Assembly (NCBI GenBank): GCA_947303255.1
Contig: CAMYXL010000003.1
Location: 1-64,000 of the forward strand
From: an uncultured Clostridia bacterium
GTDB taxonomy: Bacteria; Bacillota; Clostridia; Saccharofermentanales; Saccharofermentanaceae
Length of the DNA: 64,000 bases
Reading direction: 5' to 3'
Part shown: piece after piece, positions 43,498 through 50,654 of the stretch
How positions within the stretch are numbered: the first letter of the stretch is position 1
Layout: each line of letters begins with the position of its first letter
The notes under the pieces: generated by a model
What the model saw: only the letters and a program-made list of their open reading frames with translations
What the model was told of the DNA's origin: nothing
Databases searched by the model: none
Position numbers and translations under genes: made by a program

Positions 43498-43549
43498 ATT
43501 CTACAAGTGTAGAAAACGTTTGTCAATAGTTTTTTCTACATTTGTAGAA
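43498..43549 (-). promoter_or_regulatory. Promoter and two BlaI-type boxes of lipoprotein 1
   Basis: On the minus strand, TTGACA (43521-43526) and TAGAAT (43498-43503) are 17 bases apart. TTCTACAAGTGTAGAA (43499-43514) covers the -10. TTCTACATTTGTAGAA (43534-43549) sits just upstream of the -35. Confidence 0.85.
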
Positions 43550-43602
43550 AAAATATCGAAAAAGTTTTAAAACTACTTTGCGGCAGGCGTTTTTGAACAT
43601 AG

Positions 43603-43627
43603 AAAAAGGGGAGACGATGCTCCCCTT
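43603..43627 (-). terminator. Terminator of BlaI-box lipoprotein 2
   Basis: GGGGAG pairs with CTCCCC in a 7-bp stem; on the minus strand it ends in a T-run (AAAAAGG on plus). Confidence 0.8.
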
Positions 43628-43655
43628 AAGGTGAAATTGGATTGTGTATGAACGA

Positions 43656-44750
43656 TTAAAATTCGTAGCTTGGAATCCTGTCATCGATGCGGGCATCGAT
43701 AGCATGTGCGATGTAGAACGAATCATTCTTATCGCGTGCATCAAAGATGGATGTCCAGTCGAGGCGGATAAGTACGCCTGCCTTTGTCTCGATATCCAGA
43801 TATGTCATACCATCTGTTCCGATCAGACGGACATAGTCATCAGGAGAAACGGATGCTGTGTCACTTGTCAATTGACTATTGACGATTATGTAACCTGAGA
43901 CTTCATCAGTGAATGATACTACATTACGTACATCGTAGAACCACATATTGACATCGACCAATACCGGCAAGCCTGTAGCTCCGACTCCGCAATAACCGCG
44001 GATATCAAAACCGTTTTCTTCTGATTCCATCAATGAAGCTTCGAAATGTGCCGGGTCATCCATGGTCTGTGAGAGTACGGAAAATCCGTCAGTGGAGTTT
44101 ACATATGTGATATCGTTTCCGTCGATCTTATATACGTTAAGGTTATGGTAGAATCCTCTGTCTGTCTCAAGAGAAGATCCGACATAGATATATTCAAATC
44201 CGTATCTCTGAACATAGGTTACGCCATATGGCCAAACTTGCTTATTGTCCCATGTGATCGGAAGTTCAAAAGTCCTTCCGTTAAAGGTAATGATGATGTC
44301 GTCATCGCCCGGTTCTACCTTGAAATTTCCGTGCTTGCAGTCAAGAGTATAGACCAGATTCGAATCGGGAACACGATCGAATTCGATGCATGTATCTTCC
44401 AAGATAATGGTCCTCTCTACCTCAGGAGTTGTCTCGGCAGATGTTTCCTCTGTGCTCTTCTTATCGTCGATCTCAATATCAGATGATGTTGTTTCTTCAG
44501 GATCTTTTGAATCGACATCTGACTCGCCGGTCGTCTCTGTTGTGTCTGTTGTTATAGGATCAAGAGTACTCTTCTGTTCCTCTTCACTTACTTGTGTATC
44601 TGCTGCTGTTGCTTCAGGAGCGTCACTTGTGAGTGCGTTAGCTACCCTGTCGACTGTGCCGTTCTGATCAGAGAACTCAACAGCGCATGCGGATGATGCC
44701 AGAGCGATTGATGCTACGAGAAGAAGTGATGCAATTTTTTTAGCTTTCAT
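43656..44750 (-). CDS. BlaI-box lipoprotein, paralogue 2
   Basis: The 364-residue protein has lipobox SSAC, then AVEFSDQNGTVDRVANAL, a Glu/Thr/Ser/Asp tether to residue ~110, and the shared domain CIEFDRVPDSNLVYTLDCKHGNFKVEPGDDDIIITFNGRTFELPITW. The domain continues with YIYVGSSLETDRGFYHNLNVYKIDGNDITYV and ends DRIPSYEF. It is most similar to paralogue 3. The start at 44750 follows GGAGGG. Promoter, both boxes and leader hairpin match those of paralogue 1, so the duplication included the control region. Confidence 0.8.
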   Translation of the reverse strand: MKAKKIASLLLVASIALASSACAVEFSDQNGTVDRVANALTSDAPEATAADTQVSEEEQKSTLDPITTDTTETTGESDVDSKDPEETTSSDIEIDDKKSTEETSAETTPEVERTIILEDTCIEFDRVPDSNLVYTLDCKHGNFKVEPGDDDIIITFNGRTFELPITWDNKQVWPYGVTYVQRYGFEYIYVGSSLETDRGFYHNLNVYKIDGNDITYVNSTDGFSVLSQTMDDPAHFEASLMESEENGFDIRGYCGVGATGLPVLVDVNMWFYDVRNVVSFTDEVSGYIIVNSQLTSDTASVSPDDYVRLIGTDGMTYLDIETKAGVLIRLDWTSIFDARDKNDSFYIAHAIDARIDDRIPSYEF

Positions 44751-44792
44751 TTTATTACCCTCCAAAGTAAAAGTTGATCTTTTATAAGTTAT

Positions 44793-44812
44793 TGCTTGTT
44801 CCGGAATAAGCA
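44793..44812 (-). promoter_or_regulatory. Leader hairpin of BlaI-box lipoprotein 2
   Basis: It is the same 20-base palindrome as at 43456-43475, at a similar distance from the start codon. Flanking leader sequence is also conserved. Confidence 0.6.
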
Positions 44813-44834
44813 TCTTGTTCTGACTTACAAGGCA

Positions 44835-44886
44835 ATTCTACAATCGTAGAATTAGTTTGTCAACACTTTTTTCTACATTTGTAGAA
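44835..44886 (-). promoter_or_regulatory. Promoter and two BlaI-type boxes of lipoprotein 2
   Basis: TTGACA (44858-44863) and TAGAAT (44835-44840) are 17 bases apart on the minus strand. Boxes are TTCTAC-N4-GTAGAA at 44836-44851 and TTCTACATTTGTAGAA at 44871-44886. The geometry equals that of lipoprotein 1. Confidence 0.85.
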
Positions 44887-44939
44887 AATATTATCGAAAA
44901 AGTTTTGAAGCTCCTTTGCGGCAGGCGTTTTCGAGCATA

Positions 44940-44964
44940 AAAAAAGGGAGCTTTGAAGCTCCCC
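44940..44964 (-). terminator. Terminator of lipoprotein 3
   Basis: GGGAGCTT pairs with AAGCTCCC around TG, with a T-run on the minus strand. Confidence 0.88.
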
Positions 44965-44990
44965 GGGTGAACTAATTTGTGTGTGAACGA

Positions 44991-46334
44991 TTAAAAATCG
45001 TAGCATGGGATCCTGTCATCGATATTGGCATCGATTGCATGTGCGACGTAGAACTGATCACTATAATCGCATGCCTGGAAGATTGATGTCCAGTCGAGGC
45101 GGATTCGTACGCCTGCCTTTGTTTCGATATCCAGATATGTCATACCATCTGTTCCGACCAGACGGACATATTCATCAGGAGAAACAGATATAATGTCTAC
45201 TGTTACTGACTCGTCGATAACTAGGTGACCGGATACTTTTTCAGGGAACGATACTGCATCACAGACATCGAAGAACCACTGATCATCATCCATCAATACA
45301 GGTATTCCGTCAGGGCCTACCTCATATAATCCGCGGAGATCAAAACCATTTTCCTCTGATTCCTTCAACGAAGCTTCGAAACATTTAGGGTCACTCATGT
45401 TCTGTGAGAGAACGGATAATCCGTCTGTAGAAGCTATATAGGTGACCTCGTTTCCGGTGATCTTATATATGTTGAGGTTATGGTAGAATCCTCTGGTCGT
45501 CTGGAGAGAACTTCCGATATAGATATACTCATTTCCGTCTATCTGAACATAGACCGGGCTATATGGCCAAACACCCAAGTTGGAACTCCATGTTATAGGC
45601 AGTTCAAAGGTGTTGCCATTGAAAGTGATAAGGATGTCGTTATTTCCCGGTTCTACCTTGAAATTTCCGTGCTTGCAGTCAAGAGTATAGGTCTGATTCT
45701 GACCCGAAACTTGCTCGAATACGATGCATGTATTTTCTTTGATAAGAGGTCTTTGTACCTCAGGGGTGGCAGTTGGTTTAACCGTCGGAGTTGCCGTAGG
45801 AGTTGCCTTCGGAGTGGAAGTAACTTTTGGCGTAGGGGTAGGTGTAGCGGTTACAGTACTTTTGCTCTCGGATGATTTCGGTTCATCTGCATTGCTGTTT
45901 CCTGAACTTGTCTCGGCTTCAGTACTGTTGGTACCACTATTAACCTGACCATTATTATCCGGCATATTAGGCTTGTTCGGAGTAACAGTTACATAGATAA
46001 CACCTGAGTTTCCGGAAGAACCCGAAGTGCCTGAATTACCAGTTCCGGAATTCTGTCCTATATCTTCATTACCTGTGATGTCGTTTAAGCTCTCGTTGCT
46101 TTCGACAGTGTTACCGCCGATATCAGTATTTGTATTACTATCTGACGGATCTACAGAAATTTCTGTTCCCTGATCCTGATCATTGGAACCCGCCTGCATT
46201 TCTGTTAACATTCCTGTGACTGACTCGAGTGTTTCATCTGTACCAGAGAATTCAACTGTACAGGCAGTAGTCATAACAGCTATCGATGCAGAAAGGAATA
46301 CCGAGGCGAGCTTCGCCATCTTATTTGACTTCAT
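44991..46334 (-). CDS. Lipoprotein, paralogue 3 of the BlaI-box family
   Basis: The 447-residue protein has lipobox TTAC and then TVEFSGTDETLESVTGML. A ~150-residue tether rich in Asn, Ser, Gly, Thr and Pro follows, with TPTPTPKVTSTPKATPTA near its end. The shared C-terminal domain has TYTLDCKHGNFKVEPGNNDILITFNGNTFELPITW and ends DRIPCYDF. The tether is much longer than in paralogue 2. The promoter hexamers match the other two, but no intact BlaI box is present. The start follows GGAGGG. Confidence 0.8.
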   Translation of the reverse strand: MKSNKMAKLASVFLSASIAVMTTACTVEFSGTDETLESVTGMLTEMQAGSNDQDQGTEISVDPSDSNTNTDIGGNTVESNESLNDITGNEDIGQNSGTGNSGTSGSSGNSGVIYVTVTPNKPNMPDNNGQVNSGTNSTEAETSSGNSNADEPKSSESKSTVTATPTPTPKVTSTPKATPTATPTVKPTATPEVQRPLIKENTCIVFEQVSGQNQTYTLDCKHGNFKVEPGNNDILITFNGNTFELPITWSSNLGVWPYSPVYVQIDGNEYIYIGSSLQTTRGFYHNLNIYKITGNEVTYIASTDGLSVLSQNMSDPKCFEASLKESEENGFDLRGLYEVGPDGIPVLMDDDQWFFDVCDAVSFPEKVSGHLVIDESVTVDIISVSPDEYVRLVGTDGMTYLDIETKAGVRIRLDWTSIFQACDYSDQFYVAHAIDANIDDRIPCYDF

Positions 46335-46402
46335 TACTAACCCTCCGATAAAGTACCTATCTCTTTTTATTTTCCCCCGAAAAAAGCAGAACGCCTATAG
46401 GA

Positions 46403-46431
46403 ATTCTATGCGCGCGCATTATAAATGTCAA
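46403..46431 (-). promoter_or_regulatory. Promoter of lipoprotein 3 with a degenerate operator
   Basis: TTGACA (46426-46431) and TAGAAT (46403-46408) are 17 bases apart on the minus strand. Where the sister genes have TTCTAC-N4-GTAGAA, this one reads TTCTATGCGCGCGCAT, containing the perfect palindrome ATGCGCGCGCAT (46408-46419). Confidence 0.7.
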
Positions 46432-46466
46432 CATTGTCAAATGTGGAAGGGTAGGTGTCCCGGGAT

Positions 46467-48023
46467 TTACTGCTCAACGATGCAGCCGATGTGATCCTTG
46501 TAGCAGGAAGCGGCATCAAGCATATCATCAGGCACGTCCATCAGATAGAATGTGTCATCGGATTCTTTGTAGAACATGGCGACGTAAGGCTCATCAACGA
46601 TCCTGCCGTCATCGGTCGGGCCTGTTCCCGAAGGCTCACCCGGGAGCCAGTGAGAAGAACTAACCTCCTCGCCGGAAAGCCAGTAGAACTTTCCGTCATC
46701 TCCTCTAGCAGCTCCGACATAGAAAATATAATCGGTAACGCCGTACTCTTTTATCAGCGAAGTGATCTTATCCCAGTCTTCTTCAGAATCGATGGATGCA
46801 AGATCGCAATTTAATTCTCTGGCGGCATTCTGTGATTCATTCCATGTTCCGTCAGAAGTGAAGAGCTGGAAAACAGGTTCCGATTCTTCTGTAGTTGTTT
46901 CTGTAGGTTCAGCAGATTCTGTGGTTACATCTACGAAACGGCTCTCGTCATCGTCCAGATTCTTTCTTTTGGACGGTTCTGTTTCTTCGGTTTCTTCGGC
47001 AACAGTCTTCTTTTTGGAAGAAGCTTTAGTCTTCTTGCCGTTGAAATCATATGAAGCCGTGGAAAGAAGAAATACGACAGCCAGTGCGAATATGAGTACT
47101 ATGACCTGAAGGACCTTGGAGATCTTTCTGCCGGTAAGGAGATTCTTGACGCGAAGCTTAGCTTCCATTCCGCCTAAGCTGAATCCGCTGAATGCGGTAT
47201 TCTGCATGAACGTGGTGCTCTTGTGAGTTCCGGATGCGTGAAGGACGATGGACATGCAGTATTCCTTTACAAGTTCCGCATCAAAGGAACTTGTGGTCTC
47301 TTCATCTACTCTCATTTCCATATCTGCGCAAAGCATAACATATGCGAGCCATACCAGTGGATTGAACCAGTGGATGCAGAGAATGAAATAGCAGATGAGC
47401 TTGGTAAGACCGTCCTTGTTCTTTATGTGGGTCCACTCGTGATTGAGGATGTATTCTCTCTCGTCTTCATTCATCATTACCGGGACGAATATCTTAGGCG
47501 ACAGGAATCCGATAACGAACGGTGACTCGATCTCAGTCATGAAATACTTTCCGTCGTACGAACGTGAACACCATCTTGCTTTTGAATAGAAATTAAAATA
47601 TCTGACAAAGAAGAAAACGAAAAGACCCAATGCTACGCTCAGCCAGACGGAAGCAATGACACCCTTGACCGATACGGTAGGAGTTGCCTTGTTTGCCACC
47701 TTGACGGTTACGTTGGACTGAACGATCCTCTTGATGCTGTGGTCTTCATTGAGGGATTTCTTTTCCGTTGACACGGATCCGGTCTGATCGTCGACTTCCT
47801 CGACGGCTGCTTCGTTTCTCGTAAAGATCTGACCAATATTAAGAACGCTGGCAGGCGTGCTCAGGTTAAAAGGAATTATGAGTCTTATCGCTACTGCGAG
47901 CCAGAATAATATAAGTATCTTCTTTGGGAATCGCCTGAAGACGAGACGAAGCAGAAGGACCGCCAATATCGCGATTCCTCCTGATATGCTCATCTCGAAG
48001 ATCTTTAAGAAAACGTCGCCCAT
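46467..48023 (-). CDS. BlaR1-like M56 receptor with C-terminal C-type-lectin-like domain, locus 2
   Basis: The 518-residue protein has N-terminal helices (about 11-30, 36-53, 120-142), the zinc site HEWTH at 195-199 with ADMEMRVDEE downstream, and a fourth helix at ~307-323. A charged linker leads to an outer domain at ~384-518. This reads as C-type-lectin-like: WNESQNAARELNCDLASIDSEEDWDKI, FYVGAARGDDGKFYWLSG, HWLPGEPS, EPYVAMF and a final Cys pair (SCYKDHIGCIVEQ). BlaR1 has a penicillin-binding sensor in this place. The start at 48023 lies 7 bases after the blaI stop. Ligand unknown; a glycan or peptidoglycan fragment is inference. Confidence 0.85.
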   Translation of the reverse strand: MGDVFLKIFEMSISGGIAILAVLLLRLVFRRFPKKILILFWLAVAIRLIIPFNLSTPASVLNIGQIFTRNEAAVEEVDDQTGSVSTEKKSLNEDHSIKRIVQSNVTVKVANKATPTVSVKGVIASVWLSVALGLFVFFFVRYFNFYSKARWCSRSYDGKYFMTEIESPFVIGFLSPKIFVPVMMNEDEREYILNHEWTHIKNKDGLTKLICYFILCIHWFNPLVWLAYVMLCADMEMRVDEETTSSFDAELVKEYCMSIVLHASGTHKSTTFMQNTAFSGFSLGGMEAKLRVKNLLTGRKISKVLQVIVLIFALAVVFLLSTASYDFNGKKTKASSKKKTVAEETEETEPSKRKNLDDDESRFVDVTTESAEPTETTTEESEPVFQLFTSDGTWNESQNAARELNCDLASIDSEEDWDKITSLIKEYGVTDYIFYVGAARGDDGKFYWLSGEEVSSSHWLPGEPSGTGPTDDGRIVDEPYVAMFYKESDDTFYLMDVPDDMLDAASCYKDHIGCIVEQ

Positions 48024-48030
48024 AAGAATT

Positions 48031-48399
48031 TTACTTTTCCGTATGCTTTGCAATCATATCCATAAGCTTGGCGGCATCATCCTTGCTCAGACTCTTGTTG
48101 CCGTTGCCAAGGAAGGAGTTAACGAAGTTCGGGAGAGAACCTTGGAAATTCTTGGTAACCATCTCCTCGCTCTGCTGCTGTTGTACTTCTTCACGTCTTA
48201 CCAGATATGTGATGATAGACTTGTTGTTGGCGATAAAACCTTTATCGCTCAGTCTTTTTATCATTGTATATACGGTTGTTTTCTTCCATCCGTGGATCTG
48301 CTCACAGATATCGGAAAGCTCACCTGATGATATAGGAGAATGATCCCATATCTGTTCCATAAGTTTGAATTCGCTCTCGCCGATAGAATTGTCTTTCAT
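48031..48399 (-). CDS. BlaI/MecI-family repressor, locus 2
   Basis: The 122-residue protein opens MKDNSIGESEFKLMEQIWDHSPISSGEL, with the recognition region GWKKTTVYTMIKRLSDKGFI and a C-terminus LMDMIAKHTEK. It is clearly related to the repressor at 7057-7419 but has a longer Gln-rich middle (EEVQQQQSEEM). The start follows AGGAGACCAGGA. Its own promoter carries the perfect box TTCTACACGCGTAGAA, and the same box type stands before lipoproteins 1 and 2, so these are its probable targets. Confidence 0.9.
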   Translation of the reverse strand: MKDNSIGESEFKLMEQIWDHSPISSGELSDICEQIHGWKKTTVYTMIKRLSDKGFIANNKSIITYLVRREEVQQQQSEEMVTKNFQGSLPNFVNSFLGNGNKSLSKDDAAKLMDMIAKHTEK

Positions 48400-48429
48400 T
48401 CCTGGTCTCCTCTCATATATTTTTTCTTA

Positions 48430-48458
48430 ATTCTACACGCGTAGAATGGTTGTGTCAA
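48430..48458 (-). promoter_or_regulatory. Promoter and BlaI-type box of locus 2
   Basis: TTGACA (48453-48458) and TAGAAT (48430-48435) are 17 bases apart on the minus strand. TTCTACACGCGTAGAA (48431-48446), a perfect 16-bp palindrome, covers the -10 and spacer. Confidence 0.87.
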
Positions 48459-48482
48459 TATAAAAATCGGAAACAACATAAA

Positions 48483-48512
48483 AACACCGCAAGGGGTTGC
48501 TTGCGGCGTTTT
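48483..48512 (-). terminator. Hairpin inside a divergent intergenic region
   Basis: AACACCGCAAG pairs with CTTGCGGCGTT with one mismatch. The better T-run is on the minus strand (TTTTTATG). No annotated gene ends here, because the flanking genes diverge, so it could end a small minus-strand transcript. The rest of 48400-48752 shows only promoters (TATAGT at 48712-48717). Confidence 0.5.
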
Positions 48513-48752
48513 GACAAAGGGTGTAGCCGGACTTGGGGGTCTGGCTGGTTTTCATCATATCTTCCTGAGGTTTGTGATTTGATGATACCTTTTTTCGAAA
48601 ACGTGTTCTATCGATTTACATTACAAGACGGGTGTCTAATCTTACGATATTGAAATGTAGAAACAAGATAGTGTTTTCGAGATGCAACAAAAAAAGATAG
48701 ATGATCGTTTATATAGTGAAGTAAGGGACATAAAATCATAGGAGGTGTTACC

Positions 48753-49892
48753 ATGAAACGTAGGTTTATGGCCACTTTGTTGGCCGCATTTTTCGCATTG
48801 ACGATTTTCGCAGGATGTTCCAAGTCATCAGGATCTTCCACCCGCGTTCGAAGCGAGGCAGCTAATGGAGATCAAGGTGAATACGTCTATGCAATGGAAT
48901 CCGGAGAGGCTGTTTATGAGGCGGCAAACGGGGATATCGACCTGGATTATTCCATGGAAGGCGACGGCGGAAGTGTCGATCTTTCCAACTCCGGAACCAA
49001 GGCAGATATCTCCAAGGAGATGCTCGTCTACAGATGCAATATCACCATAGACACGCTGGATTTTGAAGGGGCAGTATCCACGCTCAAACAGAAGGTGAAA
49101 GAGTACAGGGGACTTATCGAATACGAGTTTCAGTCTGACGGAGTCGGAGCATCCGGACAGTATGTCGTAAATGAAGAAGATAAGGACTACACATATTCAG
49201 CTACGATCAGGATCCCGTCCGAATATTATGATTCATTCACATCATCTGCAGAAGGACTCGGAATCTTAAGATCCAAGAATTCATCCGTTGATAACGTAAC
49301 GACAGTATACGGAACACTCAAGTCCGAACTCGAGATCTATGAAGCAGACTACGCACGTTATCTCGAGAAATACGAAGAGACAGAAGACGATGCGATCGCT
49401 CTTTCCATCGAGAAGGAACTTCGTACACTGGCGTTGACCATCGCAGACATCAAGACTCAGATGAGCACCATCGAAGGCGATGTCGCTTATTCATATATCA
49501 CGATCTCCATCCACAAGGTTTGCGAAGAAGAGATAGTAGTAGAACCTGAACCGGAACCGGTAGATGACAGCTTCTCAGCAAGGTTCAAGGAAACGGCAAA
49601 AGAGTCATGGGAATCTTTCCTCGAATTCGTTCAGGGCATCATACTTTTCCTCGTAAGATCATGGTGGGTATTGCTCATTATTGGTATAATAGTACTTGTA
49701 ATAGTGTTCAGTATTAAGAGAGCCAACAAGAAAAGACGCATAAGAAACGAGCGTTACGTGGCTGAGAGAGAAGAACGTGAAAGACAGAGAAAAGCTTTGA
49801 TAGAAGCTGAAAAACAGAAGAAAGTGGAAGGGGAAACAAAGGCTCAGGACGATAAGCCAAAGGAGGAGGCTTCTGATCCTGACAAAGTTTAA
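48753..49892 (+). CDS. DUF4349 lipoprotein
   Basis: The 379-residue protein has lipobox FAGC and then the DUF4349 domain from ~residue 85: KEMLVYRCNITIDTLDFEGAVSTLKQKVKEYRGLIEYE, IPSEYYDSFTSSAEGLG, and a coiled-coil stretch ELEIYEADYARYLEKYEETEDDAIALSIEKEL. A C-terminal membrane helix (~307-331) and a long basic/acidic cytoplasmic tail (KRANKKRRIRNERYVAEREERERQRKAL) follow. So it is held at both ends, by lipid and by helix. DUF4349 function is not established. The next lipoprotein gene starts 9 bases later. Confidence 0.85.
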   Translation: MKRRFMATLLAAFFALTIFAGCSKSSGSSTRVRSEAANGDQGEYVYAMESGEAVYEAANGDIDLDYSMEGDGGSVDLSNSGTKADISKEMLVYRCNITIDTLDFEGAVSTLKQKVKEYRGLIEYEFQSDGVGASGQYVVNEEDKDYTYSATIRIPSEYYDSFTSSAEGLGILRSKNSSVDNVTTVYGTLKSELEIYEADYARYLEKYEETEDDAIALSIEKELRTLALTIADIKTQMSTIEGDVAYSYITISIHKVCEEEIVVEPEPEPVDDSFSARFKETAKESWESFLEFVQGIILFLVRSWWVLLIIGIIVLVIVFSIKRANKKRRIRNERYVAEREERERQRKALIEAEKQKKVEGETKAQDDKPKEEASDPDKV

Positions 49893-49901
49893 CGGCAAAC
49901 A

Positions 49902-50435
49902 ATGAAAACGGGTAAGATCTTGTGCGCGCTCATCGTAGCGGCAACATTATTCTCCATATCGGCATGTAACGGTAATGCCGAGGTCAGTGGGACTAATAAT
50001 TCGGAGAATACAACCAAAAAAACAGAAGAAACAGTAATTTCAGAAGAAACAACAGGCAAGGCAACAGATATAGAAGTTGAAGCAACTTCGGAATCCGGTG
50101 AAGGCACAACCGAGGAAACGATAGTTGAGCCGGTACCAACAAGTTCACAGGCTGAGGCCGTCAGTGACGAAGACGAATACGAGAACAGTCCGATGGACAT
50201 CGAATATGTCAAGAACAAGATGGTCATAGTCCCTGTAGAAGGAACCGAGTATGAGGACATTGAAGAGCTCGGTGAGAAATACGGATTCTATATAGTCGAA
50301 CAGAACTTTGACAGTTATTACGTAAAGACCAATGACCCCCTGTCTTATGATGAACTTAATGAACTGTCACAGAAGATCGACGCAGAAGACATAGTTGAAG
50401 GCTGTTATCTGGAGTTTAAAGCTACATTTGGTTGA
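49902..50435 (+). CDS. Small tethered lipoprotein
   Basis: The 177-residue protein has a signal peptide and lipobox ISAC (Cys24), a ~60-residue Thr/Glu/Ser tether, and a compact ~75-residue domain (MVIVPVEGTEYEDIEELGEKYGFYIVEQNFDSYYVKTNDPLSYDELNELSQKI). It shows an alternating beta-alpha pattern reminiscent of small inhibitor-type domains, but I do not recognise it. It lies 9 bases after DUF4349, is co-transcribed with it, and is followed by a terminator. Confidence 0.75.
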   Translation: MKTGKILCALIVAATLFSISACNGNAEVSGTNNSENTTKKTEETVISEETTGKATDIEVEATSESGEGTTEETIVEPVPTSSQAEAVSDEDEYENSPMDIEYVKNKMVIVPVEGTEYEDIEELGEKYGFYIVEQNFDSYYVKTNDPLSYDELNELSQKIDAEDIVEGCYLEFKATFG

Positions 50436-50448
50436 TTGTTAAGATCTT

Positions 50449-50490
50449 ACGGCGGGCTGTCTCAGGTATTCTGAGACGGCCCGTATTTTT
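50449..50490 (+). terminator. Terminator after the DUF4349 operon
   Basis: ACGGCGGGCTGTCTCAG pairs with CTGAGACGGCCCGT with a small asymmetry, followed by ATTTTTG. Confidence 0.88.
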
Positions 50491-50654
50491 GTCCCGAAAT
50501 GACAAGCACGGTATTCGGAAAAAGCAAGTAAAATTCTTTGATTTTTATTAGTCAATATGCCAACAAAATCCTTCTTTAATAATAGAGGGGTATCAATTAT
50601 CATTAACTTGAAGTAATATGTAATTTAGAATGATTACAATTTAGGAGGATCACC

